This document shows, one piece after another, positions 1 through 10,152 of a DNA stretch of 64,000 nucleotides. The DNA is from Episyrphus balteatus. Lineage: Eukaryota > Arthropoda > Insecta > Diptera > Syrphidae. The stretch's first letter is position 1, and each line of letters begins with the position of its first letter. The stretch spans positions 62,784,437-62,848,436 of the forward strand of contig NC_079134.1 of the NCBI RefSeq assembly GCF_945859705.1. Reading direction: 5' to 3'. Both the position numbers and the translations under genes were made by a program. The notes under the pieces are model-generated. The model did not search any database, was not told where the DNA came from, and was given only the letters and a program-made list of their open reading frames with translations.

Positions 1-378
1 AAAAAGTGGGCTTGGCAGTGGGCAGATTTTTCCAAAAAAAAAACTTCCAAAACTTTTTACTTTCTTGGATGAACAAACCCTGAAAATTTCATCGAAATCA
101 TTAGAGCCGTTTCCGAAAAAACTTATATTTTAAAAAAGTGGGCGTGGCAGTGGGCGGATTTTTCAAAAAAAAACTTCCAAAACTTTTTACTCGCTTATAT
201 AAACAAACCCTGAAAATTTCATCGAAATCGTTAGAGCCGTTCCCGAAAAAACTTATATGTTAAAAAAGTGGGCGTGGCAGTCGGCGGATTTTTCCAAAAA
301 TACTTCCAAAACTTTTTACTCGCTTAGATGAACAAACCCTGAAAATTTCATCGAAATCGTTAGAGCCGTTTCCGAGAT
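1..378. repeat. Three tandem copies of a ~131-bp repeat
   Basis: Three units begin at 1, 133 and 263. Each contains a GTGGGCGTGGCAG motif near its start, an A-rich run, an AAACCCTGAAAATTTCATCG block and a TTAGAGCCGTTTCCGA end. Units are about 130-132 bp and differ by a few substitutions and indels. The array runs in from the left edge, so its full length is unknown. It lies about 100 bp past the stop codon of the TXNDC11-like gene, in its downstream flank or 3'UTR. Confidence 0.85.
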
Positions 379-412
379 CCCAATTTTATATATATTTATA
401 TATATATATATA
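379..412. repeat. AT-dinucleotide microsatellite
   Basis: A run of alternating T and A with few interruptions directly follows the third 131-bp unit. Confidence 0.7.
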
Positions 413-480
413 AACAATTTTAGCTCGTTTAAAGTTATAAGATTTTTTTCTATTTAAATCATACATGAGGGACATTAATA

Positions 481-702
481 TCATTTATTTCCATACTTAA
501 AGATTTCTTTTGAAATAAAAAAAAGGTCTGTAGAGTTTCTGACTCGTAATAATTCCAGGTCGATTCCTTTTAACTCTTTCAACCGAGTTAGAGCATCTGT
601 CTTGTTACTTGCAGCTTGATTTATTCTTTGTAGTTGATGGCTTATTTCTACGTTGATCATAGCACTTACTCGAGAAACACAGTTTTGAAAAGCAAATTTC
701 AG
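481..702 (-). CDS. TXNDC11: TXNDC11-like terminal exon i
   Basis: A 222-bp exon with the stop codon TGA at 481-483, residues 584-656. The sequence is a charged helix with heptad-like Leu/Ile spacing (ISHQLQRINQAA, then LKELKGIDLELLRV), consistent with the coiled-coil tail of TXNDC11. The acceptor TATAG is at 703-707. An AATAAA overlaps the stop codon; no clear poly(A) signal follows before the 131-bp tandem repeats. Confidence 0.83.
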   Translation of the reverse strand: MKFAFQNCVSRVSAMINVEISHQLQRINQAASNKTDALTRLKELKGIDLELLRVRNSTDLFFISKEIFKYGNK

Positions 703-764
703 CTATAAAATAAAAATAATCTGTACATCATTTCGGCATATTTTTTTGTAGTTGAATGTCTTAC

Positions 765-894
765 CTTGCTTAATTTACAAGCATTAATTATTGAATTCGA
801 CTGTTGTTCTAGATTTAAATTAGATAAAATAAAACTAAACACGTTTTTAACACTTATTGGTAATGATAATGAAAAAACATTCGTATCACTTGAT
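765..894 (-). CDS. TXNDC11: TXNDC11-like exon h
   Basis: A 130-bp exon joined in phase 2 to exon g. It encodes SLPISVKNVFSFILSNL, the last strand and helix of the thioredoxin fold, then a polar stretch ending KLSK. The acceptor TTTTCAG is at 895-901 and the donor GTAAGA at 764-759. Confidence 0.85.
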
Positions 895-949
895 CTGAAA
901 ATTAATAAAGTTTTAATTAAATAAAACACAAATTGTAAATTTACTGTAC

Positions 950-1140
950 CTGTTCTTAGAAAACACAATAAGCGTTGGATACGTATCCATTGTGTATTCC
1001 CAACATACTTCATTGGCACTCGCATTAATTCTATAAAATTTTACATTTCTTAGGTTAATGATATACGAAATGTGTAGTAGTGCCTGCGCCATTACGTTGC
1101 ACAAGAAACATTGTGGTGTATAAATCAATACCACCGAAGT
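950..1140 (-). CDS. TXNDC11: TXNDC11-like exon g (CFLC thioredoxin motif)
   Basis: A 191-bp exon, residues 477-540. It opens TSVVLIYTPQCFLC: the CxxC redox motif at the start of the first helix of a thioredoxin fold. It continues with a VKFYRI strand, then WEYTMDTYPTLIVF, where the YPT includes the cis-proline strand. The motif's CxxC spacing is retained, but the usual WCGxC is QCFLC, so redox activity is uncertain. The acceptor TTTTTAG lies at 1141-1147 and the donor GTACAG at 949-944. Confidence 0.9.
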
Positions 1141-1201
1141 CTAAAAACACAATGGCTGTTATTAGTATTTTAGAAATAATTATTTCATTTACGTTACTTA
1201 C

Positions 1202-1408
1202 AATATTTGATCTTTTTTTAATTTTTGAAAACTGGAGAGAGTTTATTTCTTTTATTTGTATCATTAAATTATTTGATGAGTTATTTTTTATTTCATTTCT
1301 TTTAGAAGATCTCAAATGACGGTTTAGTTTGCCACTGTGAAATTCGCTCACCAATTTCAAAGCATTTTTAGTAGAAATGGATCTCTTTTCAAGGTGTACC
1401 ATTTCTCG
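1202..1408 (-). CDS. TXNDC11: TXNDC11-like exon f
   Basis: A 207-bp exon, phase 0 at both ends, residues 408-476. It encodes a helix with LVSEFHSGKLNRHLRS and then a basic, low-complexity linker and IKEINSLQFSKI, the usual lead-in to the C-terminal thioredoxin fold. The acceptor is at 1409-1410 and the donor GTAAGT at 1201-1196. Confidence 0.87.
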
Positions 1409-1469
1409 CTAAATTCAAAACAATTACATATATTTATTCCAATTCACTGAATATAAAAATAAGCCTTAC

Positions 1470-1637
1470 ATCATTATCGATGATTAAAACCTGCGATTGC
1501 GAAAACGATGAAATCTCTTCCAATTTAAAATCTCCTATGAAATTTCGTATGTACTCGTAATGTACCATGCTATCCAACATCAGGAATTTTAAAGTTCGAT
1601 TGTTTTTATGCTCGAGGTTTAACAATTTAATAGTGCT
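1470..1637 (-). CDS. TXNDC11: TXNDC11-like exon e (after the giant intron)
   Basis: A 168-bp exon, phase 0 at both ends, residues 352-407. The acceptor TTTATAG is at 1638-1644 and the donor GTAAGG at 1469-1464. It reads STIKLLNLEHKNNRTLKFL and then a LDS motif and VLIIDND. The NRTLKF...LDS and IIDN pattern matches the middle region of TXNDC11, directly following the end of exon d. This supports continuity across the giant intron. Confidence 0.82.
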
Positions 1638-1693
1638 CTATAAAAAAATATTAGAACTCATTACAACAATTCATCACAATTTAACTTAAATTA

Positions 1694-2721
1694 ATGTCGT
1701 TTTCTTTCACTCTATTAAGGAGTACTCTAAATTTTTACTTCTTTTTCTGGTGTGAAAGAACATAATGAGAGTAATTTTTTTTTTGTAATTGTGTGTGTGA
1801 CAAGGCAAAAATGGATAATTTCCTTGAAAAAAATAGTGATAACAGGCCTAGGGAAAACATTTTATGAATTGAAAAAATATTAATATTAATAAAATATGAA
1901 GCATAATAAGCGTTCGTTGATAAGTCTGCTTCTACACGAAGACGCAAGGCGCAGAAATCATCTTCAAATTTCCTTTTGATTTTCGTTTCGGTGTATCACG
2001 CGCTTCCACACGTATTATTTTTTTGAAGACGCAAATTTGACAGTTATTTTATTTGGTTTTAATTTGTTCTTGTTATCGTATGACGACTTCTACAGGAAGA
2101 CGTAGACGCACGAGATGCACATAAGAACAAGAGAGAGAGAAAGATCGATTTCTCCTTTGCTCTTATGTGCATCTTGAATAAATTAAAAACGTTACTATAC
2201 ACGCAATTAACACACACCCTTATTTTGATTTTATAATTGTAAAATAAAAATATCCCATCAATGCAGAAAAAAATGGGATTTTTTTGTATATGGCACTGGA
2301 TTTTTTTTTTTATTGATGAAGAACACTGGCGGAAAATTTTTTTTATTCAGTTTTCAATTTCATTTTGGGAAAAGTGAATCTGGCGGAATATAATACAGTA
2401 GAAAATATATTCATAATGGTTATTAACAAAAAACAGTTAATAGCAAATAAGTTTGAAAGAAAAACTTTTCGCATTTTTCAATTTTCAAACAAAATTATAA
2501 AATGTCAAACTTCAAATTCATAAGTGTGTGTGCAAGTCCCTGTGCAAATCGGTGTAAATCTGACTAAAAATGTGTTGTAAATCCGGAGTACTCCGTAGTA
2601 CTAAAATTACTCCGGAGTAATTTTTTTTTACACTTTTGTGGCGTCAAAGAACACAAAACCTTCAAAAGTGCAAAAATAAGTACTAATAGGGTACTCTCAT
2701 TGGAGTGAAAGAAAACGACAT
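1694..2721. mobile_element. MITE-like element with ~34-bp terminal inverted repeats
   Basis: The left end ATGTCGTTTTCTTTCACTC is matched by its reverse complement at 2703-2721. The match continues imperfectly to about 34 bp with a GAGTAC motif on both sides. No coding frame is seen inside. It holds a second hairpin at 2113-2175 with arms ATGCACATAAG. The left end lies about 57 bp into the giant intron, next to TXNDC11-like exon e. No clear target-site duplication was found. Confidence 0.65.
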
Positions 2722-2796
2722 AAGAGTAAAAAATTTGCGAACCATCAAATCTGAATATAAAACTATTCAATGTAAGAAATCATCATTTAAATCAAA

Positions 2797-2962
2797 CAAA
2801 ATAAAATAAAATAAAATAAAATAAAATAAAATTAAATAAAATAAAATAAAATAAAATAAAATAAAATAAAATAAAATAAAATAAAATAAAATAAAATAAA
2901 ATAAAATAAAATAAAATAAAATAAAATAAAATAAAATAAAATAAAATAAAATAAAATAAAAT
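2797..2962. repeat. (AAAAT)n microsatellite
   Basis: About 33 pentamer units of AAAAT/AAATA, with one AAATT variant near 2830. Long ILFYF open frames across it on the minus strand are an artefact of the repeat. Confidence 0.95.
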
Positions 2963-2964
2963 AT

Positions 2965-3110
2965 TTTTGAGAAAGTTGGCCACCTAGGTTTGTATAGATT
3001 TATTTTATACCACAGGTGTTTAAAATTTTTCATAAAATACTTTTTTTACATTTTGCATTAAAAAACAGATTTCAAATTTTTTTTAAAGAAAATGTGCAAT
3101 AGCTATGAAA
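2965..3110. repeat. Dispersed repeat, second copy at 63865
   Basis: The block containing AGTTGGCCACCTA, TTTATACCACAG and TACATTTTGCAT recurs in the same order and orientation at 63865-64000, with about 10-15% differences by eye. Family unknown. Confidence 0.7.
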
Positions 3111-3289
3111 TTTTTAAAGTGTTTATGTACTCATCCAATTATTGTAGAAAATTATAAAAAAAAGAAATAAATAAAATTCATTCATTCGAGGTTGTAGTGA
3201 ACGAAAACATAAGAAGATAAAATTTAAAATACACTGAACGAAAAAAGCCAATATTTTATGAACTGGTTGCGATAGAATTTTGTTCTATC

Positions 3290-6200
3290 TGTTTTTAGAA
3301 CAGTCCTCGTTGCTACCGAACAGAGATTATCTTGCAAGGTGCCGATCTGCCTCCCATCGGCAACGCACGCTGCGAAAGCTTCGTCCCATTTAATTAAGTT
3401 TTCTCGTTGTGTCTCTGTTTTTTTTTTTGTCAGTTGCTCTGTCTATAATAACTATAATTTTTACACAAATAAAAAAAATTTAACAACAATAGCCACCCAC
3501 CACTCCACCCAGTTACCAATTTAAATAATAAAACCCCAAAAAAATCCGCGACGTGAAATAATAATTAATAATTAAAAAAAAAAAAAAATAGCCAAAAGTG
3601 CATGTGCTTGTGCATATACATACATACGTATTACATACAAAATTGTGTGAATACCTAATCGCCCCAGTGCTGCATATAAAAAAAAAATTTACAAAAACAA
3701 TAACAAATGCCTAACAAATTAGTGCAAACAAAACACCAACAACACCAACCACTGCATTAACAGCAACAAAAACCAAACATCATCAACCGGTTTTAATGAT
3801 AAAGAAAAAAAAATTTGTTTGTGTCGCGATAAGCAAATTGGCAATGAGCACAGTGAGTAATCCTTTCATTTCCCTTCCCATCTTCTTTCGCAATTAGTTT
3901 TTGTATAGCAACTGTGGTATTGTGGGAAGAAACTCTTCGTACATATTCACAGTTGTTATCAATCTGACTCGGATAGATTATTGATTGTCTTACTAAATAG
4001 CCAACAGGGGCGGATCAGTTCAAAGTGTCACTAAGGCATAACACTAGTGACAATTTGTTTTGTGAAGTTTCAATTGGGATTTAGATAAGGGAATCATTAT
4101 AGGTAATTGTCCGAATAGGTTTTAGAAAGTTTTGAGTTTTTTAATGGTTTGTAAATTCAGGGTCGATTATGCCAACGTTCGTGGGCTAAGATCCAATTTC
4201 TGTGACGTGTATATTTACACTGTACAAAACAGGCCAGCTGTTTTGGCACTGAGTGAAACGCAAATAGGTGAAAATACAGACTGTTCTGAATTAAATCTAT
4301 TTGGGTATAGCTTGGTGCCATTATTCTTTTCCCATCATGGTCTCGCCGTTTATATTAGAAACGATGTCGCATACCAACTTCAACCACAATACGGTCCATG
4401 TACAAACACATATTTTAATTTCATGTGGTTTAAATTCACGGTTAATAAGCGCATCATTCATACCTGTTTTATTTATCGGAGCCCCAATCTGGACAGTAAT
4501 TCAACTTCTAACGAACTTGATGCTCTGTCCGACTCCATTCAAAGGATTGTTACCCTTTATCCTCGCACTGAAATCGTTATTACGGGCGATTTCAATGTAC
4601 ACAATTCTTCGTGGCTTCGCTTTTCTGGCCAGACAACACCCGAAGGAAGGTATGCCGAGATCTTTGCTGAGTTAAACCACCTAACTCAGCTTGTCGACGA
4701 GCCGACTCGAATATCGGACGTTAATGGTCGAGCTGAAAACACTCTAGACTTGTTCCTTACCTCTGACCCTGATAAATACACTGTTAGTGTATTATCGCCT
4801 CTAGGCACATCAGACCATTGTGTCATATCAGCGAATTTCTCGTGTCAAACAAACCCAGTTAAAGAAAAAGCACCAAGAAGAACCGTCTGCCAATACGAGA
4901 AAGCCAACTGGGAGGGACTCAACGAATTCTTCAAAAACTTTAACTGGTCGCTATGCTTCCTCGATAGTGACGTTGATTCCAGTGCTGATATGATAACAAA
5001 TTTAATTCTCTCCGGAATGAGAAATTTTATCCCGAATAGGGTTAAAACAATCAAACCGAAAGAGAATGCATGGTTTGATTCGAGCTGCAAAGAGGTTATC
5101 AGGGTTAAAGAGGTAAGCTTTCGATGTTATAAAGCCAATCCCATTGAGGAAAACCGAAAAAAGTTCAAACAAGCTAGAAAGGCCAGCAACGCCCATATTC
5201 GACGAACCAAATTTTTGCATGATCAAGAATTAAGGCAAAAAATACTACAATGTCCCAAAGGTAGTAAAAATTTTTGGTCTTTTGTAAAAAATATTCGCAA
5301 CACTACCTCGTCGTCGGTTCCAACGCTCGTCTTCAATGACACTCCATTTGTTAGCTCTGTTGACAAAGCTAACCTACTTGCGAGGCAGTTCGCTGTCAAC
5401 TCAACACTGCCTGATAGTGTCATGACTCCGCCAGTACTTGAGCGCGTAAACGGATTCATGGGACAAATCTTCTTTCGCACTCGTACAGTAGCAAGAGTTC
5501 TTAAAGATCTTGACGTACACAAATCCGCTGGCCCGGATAGTATCCCCCCCATCGTTCTGAAGAGGTGTTCTTCCACGCTGGCAAAACCACTGCGTAAGCT
5601 TTTCCATCTGTCCTACTCTACAGGTCTCTTTCCGAGTGGATGGAGAACAGCATTTGTCCAGCCTATCCCTAAAAAAGGCGAATCTTCCTCACCCTCAAAC
5701 TACCGACCGATCGCACTTACGTCCCTTCTTTCCAAGGTCATGGAAACGTTGATTAACTTTCAACTTAAGAAATATCTTGAGGAACGGAAGCTTCTTAATG
5801 ACCGGCAGTACGGCTTTCGTAGCAACAGGTCCACTGGTGATCTGATAGTTTATCTCACCGAGCAGTGGAACAAATCTTTACATCGTTTTGGAGAAAGTAA
5901 GATTGTTGCACTTGATATTTCAAAGGCATTTGATAGAGTTTGGCATCAAGCTCTTCTTTCGAAAATGCGTGCTTTTGGCGTCGATGAATCTCTTCTTCGT
6001 TGGATTAGAAATTACCTTTCGAACCGTTCAATACAAGTCGTATTGGATGGATTCAAGTCTGAAACCCACAAAATAAATGCTGGTGTGCCACAGGGCTCCG
6101 TTCTGTCTCCGACTCTCTTTCTCATTTTTATAAATGATCTCCTGTCTGAAACTTCTAATCCACTCAACTGTTTTGCAGATGATAGTACCCTCAGTTTTTC

Positions 6201-7112
6201 ATATTCGTTTCCTGATTCTCGCCCAAGTTCTTCGGAAGTGGATCTTGAACGGCTAAATATGATAAACTCATTAAATTCTGATCTTAATAGCATTGTCCAA
6301 TGGGGAATAAGAAATCGCGTAGAATTTAATGCTTCCAAAACTCAATGCTGCTTACTATCATTAAAGCGGAACATGTCTCCCATGCCACTATCCATGAGTG
6401 GTACTTGCATCGAAGAAACCGAAAAGCTTTCCATCCTCGGTATGTGCATTACAAACCACCTCCTGTGGAATGAACACATATTTGACACCGCTAAATCCGC
6501 TGCGAAATGTTTAGGTTTCCTCCGAAGATGCAAGAAATTTTTCTCCCCGTCTGATCTAGCAATTATTTATAAGGCGTACATTCGTCCAAAGCTTGAATAT
6601 AACTCCCACATCTGGGCAGGTGCTCCAATAACCTCGTTGAGTTTCTTGGATAGAATACAAAATAGAGCTATAAAAATGATAGGTGATAGATCAATAACTG
6701 ATACAATTACGTCTCTCGAGCACCGTCGTAACGTCTCATGTCTCACGTTGTTCTATCGTTATTTTTATAAGCAGTGCTCCGATGAAATAGCTAGTTGCAT
6801 TCCTCCCCTGAAACAATTCAACCGTAATACTCGCGCTTCAAGGAATGCTCATCAGTTTACCCTAGAGTCCAACTTCGGACGTACCGTCAAATACAGAGAT
6901 TCTTTCTTCAGCCGCACTACACGAATGTGGAACGCGTTACCCGCCTCTGTTTTCCCATCCCATTTCAAAACTCAGAACTTCAAAACTAATGTTCATCGGT
7001 ATCTCCTTTCAAACCCCTCCCTATTTTCCTAATGCTCGTACTGTGGTCACCATATTAAGGGTACATTAATCCCTTTAGTGCGCGCTTATTATAAAAAAAA
7101 AAAAAAAAAAAA
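3290..7112 (+). mobile_element. LINE A: non-LTR retrotransposon, near full length in ORF2
   Basis: The element includes a long non-coding leader (from about 3290 to 4143), one intact EN-RT frame (4144-7032), a short 3'UTR and an A19 tail at 7094-7112. The exact 5' end is not certain. No ORF1 is recognisable in the leader, which is A-rich and broken by stops, so ORF1 is either absent from this family or has been lost. A second, broken copy on the other strand is at 52150-54200. No target-site duplication was identified. Confidence 0.85.
4144..7032 (+). CDS. LINE A endonuclease-reverse transcriptase
   Basis: An intact 962-residue frame. I chose the ATG at 4144; the frame is open from 4132 with a TTG. 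The N-terminal ~230 residues are an apurinic-like endonuclease (YANVRGLRSN, then ITGDFNVHNSSW, then LGTSDHCVI). The reverse transcriptase follows, with AGPDSIPP, NYRPIALTS, ALDISKAFDRVWH, AGVPQGSVLSPTLF and the catalytic FADD near residue 677. The C-terminal part has the IYKAYIRPKLEYNS thumb motif. No RNase H is seen. The EN-RT order places it in the Jockey/CR1 group of LINEs; the clade cannot be fixed by eye. It lacks any in-frame stop, so the copy may be young. Family role: target-primed reverse transcription. Confidence 0.92.
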   Translation: MVCKFRVDYANVRGLRSNFCDVYIYTVQNRPAVLALSETQIGENTDCSELNLFGYSLVPLFFSHHGLAVYIRNDVAYQLQPQYGPCTNTYFNFMWFKFTVNKRIIHTCFIYRSPNLDSNSTSNELDALSDSIQRIVTLYPRTEIVITGDFNVHNSSWLRFSGQTTPEGRYAEIFAELNHLTQLVDEPTRISDVNGRAENTLDLFLTSDPDKYTVSVLSPLGTSDHCVISANFSCQTNPVKEKAPRRTVCQYEKANWEGLNEFFKNFNWSLCFLDSDVDSSADMITNLILSGMRNFIPNRVKTIKPKENAWFDSSCKEVIRVKEVSFRCYKANPIEENRKKFKQARKASNAHIRRTKFLHDQELRQKILQCPKGSKNFWSFVKNIRNTTSSSVPTLVFNDTPFVSSVDKANLLARQFAVNSTLPDSVMTPPVLERVNGFMGQIFFRTRTVARVLKDLDVHKSAGPDSIPPIVLKRCSSTLAKPLRKLFHLSYSTGLFPSGWRTAFVQPIPKKGESSSPSNYRPIALTSLLSKVMETLINFQLKKYLEERKLLNDRQYGFRSNRSTGDLIVYLTEQWNKSLHRFGESKIVALDISKAFDRVWHQALLSKMRAFGVDESLLRWIRNYLSNRSIQVVLDGFKSETHKINAGVPQGSVLSPTLFLIFINDLLSETSNPLNCFADDSTLSFSYSFPDSRPSSSEVDLERLNMINSLNSDLNSIVQWGIRNRVEFNASKTQCCLLSLKRNMSPMPLSMSGTCIEETEKLSILGMCITNHLLWNEHIFDTAKSAAKCLGFLRRCKKFFSPSDLAIIYKAYIRPKLEYNSHIWAGAPITSLSFLDRIQNRAIKMIGDRSITDTITSLEHRRNVSCLTLFYRYFYKQCSDEIASCIPPLKQFNRNTRASRNAHQFTLESNFGRTVKYRDSFFSRTTRMWNALPASVFPSHFKTQNFKTNVHRYLLSNPSLFS

Positions 7113-7680
7113 GTCATAAGTGTAGCTATTGGCCGTTTTAGGGTTGTCCATTCTCTATCGGACACCCTATATTATATTCGGACCTATTCTAAATAAAAAT
7201 TACCAGGGAAATGGTTTCGGGAGAAGGGCCCCAATCGGAAAAATGGTGAAAATTTCCATTTTTTTTGCTTTCCACATATTCTTAACCATTGAAGAACGAA
7301 ATTCAAGCTAAAAAATAATGAAATTTCAGGAACTTTTCAGTTGGGAGTTTTTTTTTTAGAAAAGGCCTGATTATGACGATTACAACTCAACTTCAACTTT
7401 TTGAATCGTTATACCTAAGAAACGGTGGGTCTTAGGAAAAAGTGTCATGATACTTTTAATATATAATAATCTGGTCTACAATTCGTGCATTGAAATTTTT
7501 TTGAAAAGACTTACCGTTTTTGTGACCTTTGACCCCAAGTTAATTTTTTTCCAGGTTTCGGATCGATGAGGACTTTTTAGATTTAATTTATAATGGTGTT
7601 TTCAACAATCCTACCAATTTTCAGCTTGCTGGGAATTTATGTAACCTCACCCCCTTATTTTAGTCTAATTTGACCAACTA
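7113..7680. other. Intergenic-like intron DNA, no gene
   Basis: No coding frame or named repeat is recognised. A short inverted pair, TAGGGTTGTCC and GGACACCCTA, at about 7139-7170 may be a MITE end. Confidence 0.5.
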
Positions 7681-9469
7681 CACTAGCCCAAAAAATTAAG
7701 GGAACAAAAAAAAATCGTGATTTTTTTAGTGATTTTCGATAGGCTGTATCTCAGTAAAAAATGACCGCATCGTGATAAAATAAAAAGGATGTGAAAGCTC
7801 TATTCTTCTAGTTATAGGATTAAATATTAAATTATTTTATTTTTAACGGTAAAATAGCAAAATTGTTGCAAATGTTCAAAAACCAAAATTTTCTAATTTT
7901 TTTATGTTTTTACTTCTCTCATAAGGAAGTGGAAAAATTTTTTCTGAAAAAATGATTATTATTTTTAGAAAGGTTTTTTATTAGGCTTTAGAATTCTTTT
8001 TGTTTCAAACTTCTACGATTTTTTTTACACTGCAATATCAGTCATCAAACCAAAAACCATACTTTTGACTTTGACTGTCAATATCTCAACAACGGATCAC
8101 TAAACAGAAAATTTAAGGACACATTTAAAAACTTCATTCAATTCTCTACAAAGAAAATTAGTTTGTTTTATAAAAAAAAATGTTTTCTTATTTTTGAGAT
8201 TAATTTAGGAAAGCTATCAAAATAGGCATTTTTACGGTTTTTTAGAAAATGTACCGCTATTTAATTTCTATGGGTGAAAAGATTAAACTGAGGCTTAATT
8301 ATTGAAGCTTAATATACCTGGAATTAATATGCAAAGTTTCAAGCTTATTCATCAAGCAGTTTTTCTGTTGTGAAGGTTTGAACTTTTGAGATGAAGTAAA
8401 ACACCATATTTCTGCAGTTCTAAATGACTTACTTCTTGTTACTTTTTTATGAGCAAAATCAATTTTTTTTGAGTTTATTCGAACATTTAACTGATAAATA
8501 TCGTTTAAATTTAAGATAAACCAAGAAAAAATTAAAAGTTTTCAAAAAAACTTAAATTTTGAAAAAAAGCTTTTTATACCATTTTTGGATATTTTTCCTA
8601 ATTTTGAAATTTTTTTTGTTTTTCTTTGGTTTATCTATAATTTAAACGATATTTATCAATAAAATGTTCAAATAAACTCAAAAAAAATTGATTTTGCTCA
8701 TAAAAAAGTAACAAGAAGTAAGTCATTTAGAACTGCAGAAATATGGTGTTTTACTTCATCTCAAAAGTTCAAACCTTCACAACAGAAAAACTGCTTGATG
8801 AATAAGCTTGAAACTTTGCATATTAATTCCAGGTATATTAAGCTTCAATAATTAAGCCTCAGTTTAATCTTTTCACCCATAGAAATTAAATAGCGGTACA
8901 TTTTCTAAAAAACCGTAAAAATGCCTATTTTGATAGCTTTCCTAAATTAATCTCAAAAATAAGAAAACATTTTTTTTTATAAAACAAACTAATTTTCTTT
9001 GTAGAGAATTGAATGAAGTTTTTAAATGTGTCCTTAAATTTTCTGTTTAGTGATCCGTTGTTGAGATATTGACAGTCAAAGTCAAAAGTATGGTTTTTGG
9101 TTTGATGACTGATATTGCAGTGTAAAAAAAATCGTAGAAGTTTGAAACAAAAAGAATTCTAAAGCCTAATAAAAAACCTTTCTAAAAATAATAATCATTT
9201 TTTCAGAAAAAATTTTTCCACTTCCTTATGAGAGAAGTAAAAACATAAAAAAATTAGAAAATTTTGGTTTTTGAACATTTGCAACAATTTTGCTATTTTA
9301 CCGTTAAAAATAAAATAATTTAATATTTAATCCTATAACTAGAAGAATAGAGCTTTCACATCCTTTTTATTTTATCACGATGCGGTCATTTTTTACTGAG
9401 ATACAGCCTATCGAAAATCACTAAAAAAATCACGATTTTTTTTTGTTCCCTTAATTTTTTGGGCTAGTG
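7681..9469. mobile_element. 1.79-kb fold-back (palindromic) element, TA-flanked
   Basis: Two arms of about 890 bp are near-perfect reverse complements, meeting near 8575. The ends are CACTAGCCCAAAAAATTAAG and its complement, flanked by TA on both sides (7679-7680 and 9470-9471). TA flanks and this end sequence fit the Tc1/mariner superfamily. No transposase frame exists. It is either a giant non-autonomous element or an inverted duplication of one. Confidence 0.88.
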
Positions 9470-9471
9470 TA

Positions 9472-10152
9472 TAATCCTTATCCCTATCCACTCCTTTAAA
9501 ATTGTCTTTTTGTTAATAATAAATGAATTTAAATTTTTGAATTGTTGTACGCTACCATCTACGAATAATTAAAAGTATAAATTATCAACACAAAAAATTT
9601 AATTTTTTTTATGGAAATCGTCGTCTGGTCCATAAACCTAAACCTGATTGTAATCGTTGTCGAATTGATGAAATTTAAGCCATTGTTTGTGTTTGAAATA
9701 GTAGGTTTCAAATGAATTTATTTTATTAAGTAAAAGATGAAGCGACATTTTACTTTATGTGCAATTAGAATGATGAGTTGTTAAGAAATTTAAATTAGGA
9801 TGTGAGATAGGAAGCTTGGTTGAGTAAGACCTTCAACAGGATGTTTTAAAACAATATCTTAGGGGTCATAGCAGTAGAATGAGCATTCGCAATGAACAAG
9901 GTGCATTGAGATAAGAATTTTCTTTTTCTTTAGATGCAAGGGGAGGGTAGATCTCAGAGAACATGATCACCTATGCTCTCCACAAGTATGACAAGCAATT
10001 CTTAGTGTAAATTAAGATTCGGGTTCCACATCTCTATAATATTTAATTTTTTCGAATTCCATCTTCGAATTTTTCAGGCCTGAAATAAACACGTAACACC
10101 GTCCAGAAGTACGGTATTGGCACCGTAAAGGTAAGAAGGCATGAAAGCAAAG
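9472..10152. other. No feature seen
   Basis: AT-rich sequence without coding frames, hairpins or repeats that I can recognise. The last 150 bp may be the decayed ORF1 or leader of the LINE that follows. Confidence 0.4.

Noticed and set aside
2767..3033. Minus-strand frames of ILFYF repeats
   Set aside because: Translation of the AAAAT microsatellite.
7129..7311. 60-codon plus-strand frame after LINE A
   Set aside because: No motif, and the frame starts within a small hairpin that looks like an element end.
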